60,773 nucleotides of DNA from UBA1731 sp964567665 (GTDB taxonomy: Bacteria > Verrucomicrobiota > Kiritimatiellia > RFP12 > UBA1067), in assembly GCA_964567665.1 (NCBI GenBank), contig CAZMNN010000011.1, forward strand, positions 1 through 60,773, given 5' to 3'. The notes under the pieces are model-generated. The model ran no database searches, had not been told where the DNA came from, and saw only the letters and a program-made list of their open reading frames with translations. The position numbers were made by a program, and so were the translations under genes. Of the stretch, positions 16,073-24,873 are shown piece by piece. Every line of letters begins with the position of its first letter. Position 1 is the stretch's first letter.

Positions 16073-17431
16073 ATGAAGATGTCGGCGGCTTTTGGTCTTT
16101 CTGCGGCGTTTGCCGCAGTCGTGTGCGCGGCGAACGGGGCGCAGGTCGTTTCGCAGATTGTGCGTCAGCAGTGGCCGTGGGACGGACGGGTGCGCGTCAA
16201 CTACGTACTTGACGCGGCGGCGGGCGAGACGTATGACGTTTCGCTTCGGGTCACGGATCCGCTCGGCAATGATGTCACAGGTACGCTTGCGGCACAGACT
16301 GGCGACATCGAGTTCGTGTCCGCCGGTGAACATGACATCTGGTGGAATCCGAAGGTCGCCGGATGCGAAATCGCCCGCGAAGCCCCGCTCAAGTTCGAGG
16401 TGACGCTCGGCAAGCCGTCCGGGCCGAAGTATCTTGTCATCGACCTTTCGGCCGGAATCGGCGGCCCGTACACGGTCGAGCAGTTTGACCGTCCGCCGGA
16501 GGGCGGGTTCAACACGGACGAGTACAAGACCCGCAAGATGGCGTTCCGTCGCTGCAAGGCAGGTTCGTATTTAATGGGGTCGCCTGAAACCGAGGCGATG
16601 CGCGTTCCGCCGCCATACGAAGACCGCAACGACGGCAGCCGGTTCTTGGCCGAGACGCGGCATCTCGTCACGTTCACCAACGACTTCTGGCTTGCGCTCT
16701 TCGAATTGACCGAGGGGCAGTCGGCGCGAATCTGGGAGACGAACAAGACGTGTTCGGCGGACAGCACGAAGGTGTTCTACGGAGTCGAAACGCCGCTCAG
16801 CTTCCGTGGGCCGGACTACACATGGTGGAACAGGACGGATTCGCAGGTCGAGCCAGATTCGTTCTTCGGGCGTTTCCGTTCGTCGGCGGCGAACTGCCTT
16901 CCGTCCGGCTACACGCTTGACCTGCCGACCGAGGCGCAGTGGGAGTACGCCTGCCGCGCCGGAACGGATACGGCCTATTCTATCGGCGTCTCGCCCACCT
17001 CCAACGACTATGTGCGTGTAACCGACTTCGGAAAATACAATCACCGTGAATCGCCGTTCTACCATCTTGCGGCGCTTGATTCGCTTGGGCAGTATTGCGC
17101 AAACGGCGGCGTGTGGCGACAGGAGGTACAGCCCTCGACCGTTGGCCGGTACGCGCCGAATCCGTGGGGCTTCTATGACATGTACGGCAACTGCGAAGAG
17201 TTCTGCCGCGACGCGGCTGTAGAGTCCAACGGCAATGCCGACCTTGGCAGTGCAGAGGCCGTGGAGCCGCTCTACGTATGGTTCGACTCGACGAACAGGT
17301 GCGCCATTGCGCGTGGCGGCGGATGGCTGACCGGCGCGGAGAACTGCCGCAGTGCGTCGCGCCGGAAAGGCTGGCTGCCGTCGGCGGAGCTGTATACGGT
17401 GCGTCCGGCAATCGTACGGGAGGTGAAGTGA
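16073..17431 (+). CDS. Exported SUMF1/FGE-fold protein, copy 1
   Basis: 452 residues. After a signal peptide there is an Ig-like domain to about residue 110 (QWPWDGRVRVNY, VTDPLGNDVTG), then a formylglycine-generating-enzyme (SUMF1) fold with its hallmark phrases: AGSYLMGSPETE, LPTEAQWEYACRAGT, GFYDMYGNCEEFCRD and ARGGGW. In true FGEs the motif after GGSW contains two copper-binding cysteines; here the only Cys is Cys425 in ENCRSASR, matching the conserved CRSA position of non-catalytic relatives. Enzymatic formylglycine formation is therefore unlikely, and a binding or structural role (C-type-lectin-like fold) is more plausible. Its stop overlaps the next ATG by 1 nt (TGATG). It is a close paralogue of the next gene. 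Confidence 0.85.
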   Translation: MKMSAAFGLSAAFAAVVCAANGAQVVSQIVRQQWPWDGRVRVNYVLDAAAGETYDVSLRVTDPLGNDVTGTLAAQTGDIEFVSAGEHDIWWNPKVAGCEIAREAPLKFEVTLGKPSGPKYLVIDLSAGIGGPYTVEQFDRPPEGGFNTDEYKTRKMAFRRCKAGSYLMGSPETEAMRVPPPYEDRNDGSRFLAETRHLVTFTNDFWLALFELTEGQSARIWETNKTCSADSTKVFYGVETPLSFRGPDYTWWNRTDSQVEPDSFFGRFRSSAANCLPSGYTLDLPTEAQWEYACRAGTDTAYSIGVSPTSNDYVRVTDFGKYNHRESPFYHLAALDSLGQYCANGGVWRQEVQPSTVGRYAPNPWGFYDMYGNCEEFCRDAAVESNGNADLGSAEAVEPLYVWFDSTNRCAIARGGGWLTGAENCRSASRRKGWLPSAELYTVRPAIVREVK

Positions 17432-18828
17432 TGAAAAAAGCTGCAATCGTTCTTGTTTCCGCCGTGGCGGGCCTTGTCTCGCACGGCGCCACAGTCACGC
17501 TCGAGAAGATTTCGCAGATGTGGCCGTGGAACGCCAAGACCGTCATCGAGTACCGGATAGATGGCGACTCGAACGGCGGCATCGGATGGGACGTCGTTCT
17601 CAAGGTGACAGACCCAGAGGGGAATGACGTCACCGGCGCCTACGCCGCCCAGAGCGGGGATCTGGAATATGTGAAGGCCGGGACGCATCGGCTGACGTGG
17701 AATCCCGTTGCCGCCGGGGTCGCATCCGCCGCACCGCGCATTGGGCTGACGTTCAGCCTTTCGCTTACGCAGCCGGTCGGCCGCCGCTATCTTGTCATGG
17801 ATCTTTCGGCCGGCGTTGGCGGAACGTACACGGCTGAGCAGATGGATGCGCCGCCGGAGGGCGGATTCAACACGGACGTGTACAAGACGACGAAGCTGGC
17901 GTTCCGTCGCTGCCGGGCCGGTTCGTATTTCATGGGATCGCCGGAGTCGGAGGCCAAGCGCGTGGTGGCATATGCTAATAATATCGCGGCCTTGACGGAG
18001 ACGCGGCATCTCGTCACGTTCACCAACGACTTTTACCTTGCGCTCTTCGAATTGACGTATGCGCAGTCGTTCAAGGTGTGGGAGACGAACGTCACGGCGC
18101 AGGCCGCCGGTGACTACTATGTCAAGCAAGCTTGGCGTCCGACGTTCTTGAGTACCAATTCCAGCACGTTCTTCCTGTATTCGCTTCGCGGATACACGAC
18201 GGAGTACTGGAACAACACCTGCACGGACGTGGATCCGGAATCGTTCTTCGGGCGTTTCCGTTCGTCGTCGGCGAACTGCCTTCCGTCCGGCTACACGCTC
18301 GACCTGCCGACCGAGGCGCAGTGGGAGTACGCCTGCCGCGCCGGCACGGACGGTTCCTGGAATGCCGGTGCGGGTGAGGGCGACTACTACGGTGTCTACA
18401 CCGACAGCGGCAAGACAGCCTACAAGGACGGCTATTATGCCAATACGGTCATGGATCTGCTCGGCAACTACTGCAGCCGCAACGGCGTTTGGGATCAGAG
18501 CAATCAGCCTGGTGTCGGCGGCGGGTATCTGCCGAACGCCTGGGGATTCTATGACATGCACGGTAATGCGGGTGAGGTCTGCCGCGACGTGGTGGACTGG
18601 ACGACGTGCAGGAACGACCTCGGCGACAAGCCGGTCGTCGAACCCTTGAATGTTGTTGCGACTGACGGAAATGGATTTCATGCGGTGGTTCGCGGAGGAG
18701 ATTGGATTTCGAGCGCAGACCGCTGCCGTTCCGCCGCACGGGCGGCGTTCTACCTGAAGCAGAATAAAGGCGGGTACAACTCCTTCCGTCCTGCCATCGT
18801 GCTTGAGCGAAAGGCATCGCAGAGATGA
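17431..18828 (+). CDS. Exported SUMF1/FGE-fold protein, copy 2
   Basis: 465 residues from ATG 17431, preceded by an excellent Shine-Dalgarno (GGAGGTGA). The architecture matches copy 1: signal peptide, Ig-like domain (QMWPWNAKTVIEY, DPEGNDVTG) to about residue 120, then the SUMF1 fold (GSYFMGSPESE, LPTEAQWEYACRAGT, GFYDMHGNAGEVCRD, VRGGDW). It too lacks the FGE copper cysteines, keeping only Cys432 in DRCRSAAR. The C-terminal part (AFYLKQNKGGYNSFRPAI) differs from copy 1, as does a central insert (FLSTNSSTFFLYSLRGY). Two stretches are nearly identical to copy 1 in DNA while the flanks have diverged. The end overlaps the next gene by 4 nt. Confidence 0.85.
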   Translation: MKKAAIVLVSAVAGLVSHGATVTLEKISQMWPWNAKTVIEYRIDGDSNGGIGWDVVLKVTDPEGNDVTGAYAAQSGDLEYVKAGTHRLTWNPVAAGVASAAPRIGLTFSLSLTQPVGRRYLVMDLSAGVGGTYTAEQMDAPPEGGFNTDVYKTTKLAFRRCRAGSYFMGSPESEAKRVVAYANNIAALTETRHLVTFTNDFYLALFELTYAQSFKVWETNVTAQAAGDYYVKQAWRPTFLSTNSSTFFLYSLRGYTTEYWNNTCTDVDPESFFGRFRSSSANCLPSGYTLDLPTEAQWEYACRAGTDGSWNAGAGEGDYYGVYTDSGKTAYKDGYYANTVMDLLGNYCSRNGVWDQSNQPGVGGGYLPNAWGFYDMHGNAGEVCRDVVDWTTCRNDLGDKPVVEPLNVVATDGNGFHAVVRGGDWISSADRCRSAARAAFYLKQNKGGYNSFRPAIVLERKASQR

Positions 18829-21818
18829 CGGCGGCGAAATCCGGTGTGCGGCATCTTGGCGTTGCGGCCGTATGCTTTGCGGCGGCGGTCGCGGCACGTG
18901 CCGCAGACGCTGAGCTTCTCGCGAACGGTTCGCTTGACGCGAAGGCACCCGACGGACGGACACCGGCGGGATGGCGCATCCCCGGTGACGTGGCGTTCGA
19001 GTATCGCGAGCGCGACTATCTCAGCGAGGACTTTCTCGTCGTCGTCCGGCGCGATACGCCCGGCGTGTTGCTGTCGCAGCGGCTTGCGTCACCGCCGAAG
19101 GCGGGCGCACTGTTGGATTTCCGGTGCGAGAGGGCGTTTGTCGGCGACCGGGTTGACCTGGGCTGGAAAATCGAGGATGGCGAGTTCCGCATCGCCGTGT
19201 CAAAGCCGGTGAACGTCACGTTGAACAACCTGTCGCTGCGGGTTCTGGACGATGCCGAACTTAATCTGGGCCTGAAGCGTCGCGAGCGGAAGCCGTCTGC
19301 GAGCGGACGCTTCCCGGAGCGGAGGCTTCACGTCTTCGCGAAGGAGAAGGTTCCGCAGCGCGTTCTGCTGTTTGCGTCAGGATCGTGTCTCGACTGGGTT
19401 GCCGAAGACCTCGAACGGCAGTTCGGCCTGAAGGTCGATGTCGTCAAGGACGGCGCGACTGCCGATCCAGAGACGGTGCAGAGGCGGTTCTCGAACGGCG
19501 AGTACGTCCTGTTCTTCGCCGGTACGAGCGCCGATGCGTTCGAGAAGAAGAACAAGGCCGTCGTCGCGTATGTCCGGCGCGGCGGACGGGCGGTCTTCGT
19601 CTCGTCCGAGTACGGCCGGCGCTTCGGGCGTCCGCGAGAGTTGCCGCAGGGCGTAGACTATTCGCGCATCTCCCCGAAGGGATGCGGCCGGTACGGAGTC
19701 GCGAGCCTCTCGGAGGGGCGGTTCGGCGACGGCACGGTCGTGGAGCTGCTTCTGCGCGGTCGCGTCTTCTTCCGCAGCGCCATCTGGCCGGAGGTGGACG
19801 AGGTGTACCTGACGCGCGAACTCTTCGACTTCGACGAGCGTCAGGCCGGCTATCCGTACAACGAGATGTGGTCGCTGCTCTACGCCGACCTGATTCTCGA
19901 CAGGGAACTTGAGGTCGCGCCGTGGACGTACACGCCGGACGCGCCGCTGGCTGTCCGTCCGTGCTTCGAAGACAGCCGGAAATTCGTCGTCGCCGGCTAC
20001 CTGTGGATGCCGATCCATTATCGGCGGCAGTTCTATCCCGTCATGCGTGACATCGGAATCAACGCTATAAACTGCTGGATGCCCGGCGCGTACGATGCGG
20101 CGAAGCACGGCTTCGCGTGGACGGACGGCTGGGGCGGAATCGTCAACCGCGAGAATCCGATTGTGGAGGCGGCACTTCAGGAGCAGGGCATCCATGGCCG
20201 CACATGCTACGGGAACGATCCCGTCAGGAAGCATTGGCGCAATGCCTGCCTTTCCGATCCCGAATGGCGGCCGGCCGCCGAGGCGGGGTTCGCCGCCTAT
20301 GCGCGTCTGGCCCGTGGGCGCGAGCCGTTTGCGTATGCCATCGGAGACGAGATGACTCTCTCGGCGCCTTGGATGAACTATCACGCCAAGGATTCGGAAC
20401 CGTGCCGCATGGTGCCGTGCCTTGCGCGGTTCAGGAACGCGATGCGCACGAAGTACGGCTATGTCGCCGCGCTGAACCGGGCATGGGGGACGGCGTTCGC
20501 GACGTTCGACGACGTCGTGCCGTCGCTCACGGACGAGATGCGCGGCCGCCGCCGGAAGGGCGACCGGAACTATGCGTCATGGCTTGAGTTCCGGCTGTTC
20601 ATGGACGATGTCTTCGCGGAGACGTCAAAGGTCGCGGTCGACGTGTTCGGGCGCGAGAACCCGGCCGTCGCCACCGGGCAGCCGAACTGGACGTGGATGA
20701 CGCCGATGGCCGGAATCGATCCGTCGAAGATAGTCCCGAACCGGACGTCCGGGCAGGACTACGGGCCGAGCGCGTACGTGCGCTCGTTCAAGCGGAAGGG
20801 TTCGCCCGTGCTGACGTGGCTTGGATACGGAAACTACGACCATGTCGAGATGGACGTCTGGGGCGCCGTCAACAACGGCGCGACGGGGATCATGCTGTAC
20901 GGCTCTGTCCAACACTCCGTGGCGACGGGCGAGGGCTATCTGGCGGAGGACGGGTTGCTGAGTGCGAACGGCAAGCGGCTGAAGGCCGCGCTTGCGCCGC
21001 TCGTCTCCGGCGGATGGGGCGACATGATCAACGCCGCCGAACGCGCGCCGATGCCCGTCACAATCCTCTATGCGCAGGGCGGCATGGGCATTGCCTGGCT
21101 TGAGAGCGACGATCCGCTCCAGTTCGACTGGAATGCTCGCGGCAAGAAGGAGGGGAGCCACTACCTCAACTGGTTCCGTTCGCAGGAGCAGTGGGAGAAG
21201 GTGCTGCACACGTTGCGCCTCGGCTTTGACTACACGAGCGAGCCGCTGTTGGCGAAACGGCTTGAAACGGCCAAGGTGCTTGTTCTGCCGGAATGCTGGG
21301 CGCTGTCGCAGGCGACGCGCAACGCAATCCGAGACTTCCGCGCACGCGGCGGCGTCGTCGTCGGAGACGACCGGTGCGGCCGGCATGATGAACGCGGTGT
21401 GCCGACGGCGCCGTTCGCCGGGCTGCTCGACCGCTGCTGTCCATCGCTGCCGAACGTGAACGATGCGTCGTTCGTCAATGGTCTGCGCACCTTTTTCGCG
21501 GACTGCGGCGTGAAGGCCGACTATGAAGTCGCGATGACGCCGGGCGGCGGTGTGGCGACCGGAATCACGTGCGGGGATTTCCGCACGGCGGACGGGCGGC
21601 GAATCCTGCTGCTGACGGGAACGGCCGTGGACGCCGGGAACGTCATGAAGGGCACACGCGCCCTGAACGCGCAGCCGGACGTAGAACTGGAGCTGCGGCT
21701 ATCCGTTGAAGCGTCCATCCACGACGTCCTTTCCGGCAAGACGGTGACGGCATCCTCGTTCCGGTGGAATCCGAAGGTGCGTCCGTGCGTCGTCGCCATC
21801 AGTGGAGTCGAAAGATGA
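18825..21818 (+). CDS. Exported GH42-like (clan GH-A) glycosidase homologue
   Basis: 997 residues with a signal peptide (to about residue 27). Residues about 28-150 form a beta-sandwich, possibly carbohydrate-binding (LLANGSLDAKAPDGRTPAGWRI is typical of CBM-like domains). A barrel follows with GH42-like phrases: FAYAIGDEMTLS at the acid/base position and FRNAMRTKYGYVAALNRAWGT, the usual connection in GH42. The third domain (TAKVLVLPECWALSQATRN..., FRARGGVVVGDD) matches the GH42 trimerisation fold. At the nucleophile region I see PVLTWLGYGNYDH, without the Glu expected in GH42, so catalysis is uncertain. It overlaps its neighbours by 4 nt on each side (ATGA), so translation is coupled. Beta-galactosidase activity is a guess only. 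Confidence 0.72.
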   Translation: MTAAKSGVRHLGVAAVCFAAAVAARAADAELLANGSLDAKAPDGRTPAGWRIPGDVAFEYRERDYLSEDFLVVVRRDTPGVLLSQRLASPPKAGALLDFRCERAFVGDRVDLGWKIEDGEFRIAVSKPVNVTLNNLSLRVLDDAELNLGLKRRERKPSASGRFPERRLHVFAKEKVPQRVLLFASGSCLDWVAEDLERQFGLKVDVVKDGATADPETVQRRFSNGEYVLFFAGTSADAFEKKNKAVVAYVRRGGRAVFVSSEYGRRFGRPRELPQGVDYSRISPKGCGRYGVASLSEGRFGDGTVVELLLRGRVFFRSAIWPEVDEVYLTRELFDFDERQAGYPYNEMWSLLYADLILDRELEVAPWTYTPDAPLAVRPCFEDSRKFVVAGYLWMPIHYRRQFYPVMRDIGINAINCWMPGAYDAAKHGFAWTDGWGGIVNRENPIVEAALQEQGIHGRTCYGNDPVRKHWRNACLSDPEWRPAAEAGFAAYARLARGREPFAYAIGDEMTLSAPWMNYHAKDSEPCRMVPCLARFRNAMRTKYGYVAALNRAWGTAFATFDDVVPSLTDEMRGRRRKGDRNYASWLEFRLFMDDVFAETSKVAVDVFGRENPAVATGQPNWTWMTPMAGIDPSKIVPNRTSGQDYGPSAYVRSFKRKGSPVLTWLGYGNYDHVEMDVWGAVNNGATGIMLYGSVQHSVATGEGYLAEDGLLSANGKRLKAALAPLVSGGWGDMINAAERAPMPVTILYAQGGMGIAWLESDDPLQFDWNARGKKEGSHYLNWFRSQEQWEKVLHTLRLGFDYTSEPLLAKRLETAKVLVLPECWALSQATRNAIRDFRARGGVVVGDDRCGRHDERGVPTAPFAGLLDRCCPSLPNVNDASFVNGLRTFFADCGVKADYEVAMTPGGGVATGITCGDFRTADGRRILLLTGTAVDAGNVMKGTRALNAQPDVELELRLSVEASIHDVLSGKTVTASSFRWNPKVRPCVVAISGVER

Positions 21819-24800
21819 ACGGAGCGGTGAGGGCGTTCGTTGCCGGGCTGGTTGCGGTGCTGGCGGCGTTCTCGTCGTCGGCCGGTTCGCCGATTGATGA
21901 CGCAAAGGGATGGGCGCGGCGGTTCTCGCAGAACATCCGCGTCGCCGGGCCGGACGGCATGGTGGCGGCCGTGTGCGACGGGCGCGACGACGCCTTTTCG
22001 GTGCTTGCCACCAATCCCGTCGTTGTCGTGCGGGCAGACCGCTCGCTGTCCCTGCACGATTACCTGCACGGCAAGAAGCCGACGCCGTGGGACAAGGCGC
22101 GGCTCGTCACGGACTACGTGATGAAGCCGGGAGTCCCCGGCGTAGTCGCGGCCTCACGCCTGAATGTGCTGGCTCCGTTCCATTTCGTCTCGTGGAACAA
22201 GGGGATGGGGCTTGAAGTGACGGATTACGCCATCGACGGGACGGAATTCGCGCCGTTTCCGACGACGAAGGAGTTCCGGTCGAAGGAGGGTGGCTACAAG
22301 GTGAAGGCCGGGCGGTACGTGCTTGGGCGCACGGCTGGCGGCGAGACGTGGTACATGGGACGCGAGTTCGGGACGTTCTGTCCGCGTGGCGACGGCAGTC
22401 CCGGCACGTTCTGCGCACCGGCCGACATTCCTGCGCCGCGCCAGGGAAGGGCCGTCGCCCCCGGCGAGCGGCTTGCACTGTCGATTGCGTTTGGTCGCGT
22501 CAACGGCCATGGCGATCTCGATGCTCTCCGTGCGCTGCGAGCGGGAGACTGGGGCGTTGTCGGCGGCGAGATCCGGCGGGGCGAGACGAAGGACTACCGT
22601 CCGCTCGCGTCTCCGACATGGTCGGGGGCATCCGATCTTTCGTTTGTCGCGCATGTGGCGACGGGCGAACAGGGCGTCGATGTCGACGTGCGCGTCACCG
22701 ATGATGTGAAAACGGCGGACGACGGCATCCATGTCGTGTTTGCCGATGCGGCTGGCGAGCGCACCCTTGAGCGCTTCTATCCCGGCGAAAAAGCCAAGGT
22801 CTGCTTCACGTGGCAGGAACTCGCCGCCGCCGGGATGGCGCGGGCGGATGGCATCCGGTTCAATGTCTGCGTCGTCGATCGAGACAGGGGCGACACCGTC
22901 GAGAACTGGATGGGCATCGCCGACGGCGTTTTGGGCGGCCGCGATCCGCGCCTGTGGCCGTTCGTCGATCTCGTGCGCGTCGAGACGGGATTTGAGCCGG
23001 AACGCGCCCAGCTGCCCACGCGGGACGAGCAGCGCCGCCGGGTGGACGCAATCGCCGTCGCCAATGCCGCGTTGCGCGTTGCGGCAGATGACGAGTATTC
23101 CCTCGCAGTCAAGGCGATGGCGGACTATTTCGTGGAGTTCATGCGACGCGACCTCGATGCCGAAGGGCAGGTCGCCGTCGGCCACGTGCGCAAGGCCATC
23201 ACGGACGGATATCGGCACTACATGGACGAGCGCGTGTTGAAGAATGTCATCGACCTCGAACGCCTGCAACGGGAACTCGCGGCGCGGCAGGAGGCCCTTG
23301 CCGCCGGAAAGGTTGCGCCGCTTCGGACGGTCAAGTATCCGCGTGGCGTACGTCCCGTGCCGTCGGAGGGCGGGTTCAAGGTTGACGGCAGGGAGATTCT
23401 TCTGATCGGCCCGGACACCTGGACGAATGTCGCCGGGTGGGAGAATGCGGACATCGAGTGGATCGCGAAGACCGGGTTCAACCTTGTGAACTGCTTCTAC
23501 ATCGGCGGAACGAACTACGCCGATGTAGTGCGCCGCTGCGAGACGAACGGCATCTACTGTGCATGGGGGTCGGCACACGCCACCTCGCACGACCTGACGG
23601 CGCACGACCCGCTGGCGGTCGCGTCCGCCGACCGGCAGAACGCCTACCGGAACGGGCGCGGCTATTGGCTTGGCTCGCTCGTGCCGTCCAATCCGTCGCC
23701 GGCGTTCGTGTTTCAGGTGTCATTCCCGGAGCAGTGGGACGCCAAGCCGCCGACGGGCGACGAGGGCGGGAAGTTTGCGCGGATGCAGGCGCAGCTGGCG
23801 CGCAACATCGCCCGCGAGATTCCGCAGCAGGACTGGCTCAAGCGGCGCTTTGGATTGCCCACGACCGTCCACTACTCCACGCACTACAACATCGCCGGGC
23901 TGGATCCGCTTGTCGTCATGGCGGACTTCGAGCGGCTGTGGGAGATCTTCGACATCGTCGGCTTTGACGGCGGATTCGGGCTGGACGGAAGCGAATGGGC
24001 TATGGATTTCCCGAAGGGCGGGTTCGAGCTTGACCTTGCGCGTTCCGTCGCGCCGGAGAAGCCGGTTGCCGACAACGAGACGCACGTGATTGTGGACGGC
24101 GTGTACAGGGAGTATTCCGAGAAGGAGATCTACCTCTCGAACGTGCTGGCGTTTCTCATGGGGCTGAACGCATCATCCATCTGGGAGTGGGCGAACACGC
24201 GGCACACGTACGGCGAGTACGCGTTCACGCGCGCGAACACCTACCACGCGACGCTTCGTGCGGCGCTTGACTGCCGGGCGCATCCGGAGGAGATCGCCGC
24301 GTTCAGGCGTACGCCAAATCCGCCGTTCCGGCTCTTCCACTCCGTCGCGTCGTTCGGCGAGCGCGACGCCTACGTGCGGTCGCTGTACGACGTCTACGGC
24401 AAGGCGTCCTTCTCCGGCTGGGCGGTGCGGTTCATCACGGAGCGCGACCTTGAGCGCGGCGACTTCAAGGGCGTGAAGACGATCGTGCTTCCTGACGCCC
24501 GGCGCGTCTCCGACCGCGTGTACGCCGCGCTCGAACGCTTCGTTTCCGGCGGCGGCACGCTCCTCTTCTCCGCGCCGACGGCGCTCACAAAGGACGAGCG
24601 CGGCGAACGGCGGCAGACGCTGACGCTGCCGTGCCGTCCGGTGGACTACGCCGCGCTTGCCCCGTCGCCGAGGGACGATGCACAGGCACCGTATGGCGTG
24701 ATGTGGCGCACGGGGCGTACGGCGGACGGACGCGACCTCGTGTTTTTCGCCAACCTCTCACGTGAGAGGAAGAGAATCGAATTGAACGGCCAATGGCGGT

Positions 24801-24871
24801 TCGTGTTTGGAACAGCGCAGTCGATGGAACTTGATCCGCTTGATGTCGCGGTTTGGGAAAGGATGAAGTAA
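21815..24871 (+). CDS. Exported clan GH-A-like glycosidase homologue, multidomain
   Basis: 1018 residues from ATG 21815. Signal peptide to about residue 24. The first 400 or so residues are beta-rich, including a jelly-roll-like region (DLSFVAHVATGEQGVDVDVRVTD) that could bind glycans. The barrel begins near residue 510 (ILLIGPDTWTNVAGWENADIEWIAKTGFNLVNC) and includes PVADNETHVI, whose Glu sits where GH42-like enzymes place the nucleophile. The C-terminal part (VKTIVLPDARRVSDRVYAALERFVSGGGTLLF) resembles the GH42 trimerisation domain, as in the gene before. The two may be distant paralogues. No family can be named with certainty and the substrate is unknown. The next gene starts 2 nt after the stop, so it sits inside the operon. 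Confidence 0.68.
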   Translation: MNGAVRAFVAGLVAVLAAFSSSAGSPIDDAKGWARRFSQNIRVAGPDGMVAAVCDGRDDAFSVLATNPVVVVRADRSLSLHDYLHGKKPTPWDKARLVTDYVMKPGVPGVVAASRLNVLAPFHFVSWNKGMGLEVTDYAIDGTEFAPFPTTKEFRSKEGGYKVKAGRYVLGRTAGGETWYMGREFGTFCPRGDGSPGTFCAPADIPAPRQGRAVAPGERLALSIAFGRVNGHGDLDALRALRAGDWGVVGGEIRRGETKDYRPLASPTWSGASDLSFVAHVATGEQGVDVDVRVTDDVKTADDGIHVVFADAAGERTLERFYPGEKAKVCFTWQELAAAGMARADGIRFNVCVVDRDRGDTVENWMGIADGVLGGRDPRLWPFVDLVRVETGFEPERAQLPTRDEQRRRVDAIAVANAALRVAADDEYSLAVKAMADYFVEFMRRDLDAEGQVAVGHVRKAITDGYRHYMDERVLKNVIDLERLQRELAARQEALAAGKVAPLRTVKYPRGVRPVPSEGGFKVDGREILLIGPDTWTNVAGWENADIEWIAKTGFNLVNCFYIGGTNYADVVRRCETNGIYCAWGSAHATSHDLTAHDPLAVASADRQNAYRNGRGYWLGSLVPSNPSPAFVFQVSFPEQWDAKPPTGDEGGKFARMQAQLARNIAREIPQQDWLKRRFGLPTTVHYSTHYNIAGLDPLVVMADFERLWEIFDIVGFDGGFGLDGSEWAMDFPKGGFELDLARSVAPEKPVADNETHVIVDGVYREYSEKEIYLSNVLAFLMGLNASSIWEWANTRHTYGEYAFTRANTYHATLRAALDCRAHPEEIAAFRRTPNPPFRLFHSVASFGERDAYVRSLYDVYGKASFSGWAVRFITERDLERGDFKGVKTIVLPDARRVSDRVYAALERFVSGGGTLLFSAPTALTKDERGERRQTLTLPCRPVDYAALAPSPRDDAQAPYGVMWRTGRTADGRDLVFFANLSRERKRIELNGQWRFVFGTAQSMELDPLDVAVWERMK

Positions 24872-24873
24872 AG

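Noticed and set aside
16073..18828. Diversity-generating retroelement targets (SUMF1/C-type-lectin folds are common targets)
   Set aside because: No reverse transcriptase, template repeat or A-specific mismatch pattern is visible; the differences between copies are not concentrated at adenines, and conversion explains the identical blocks better.
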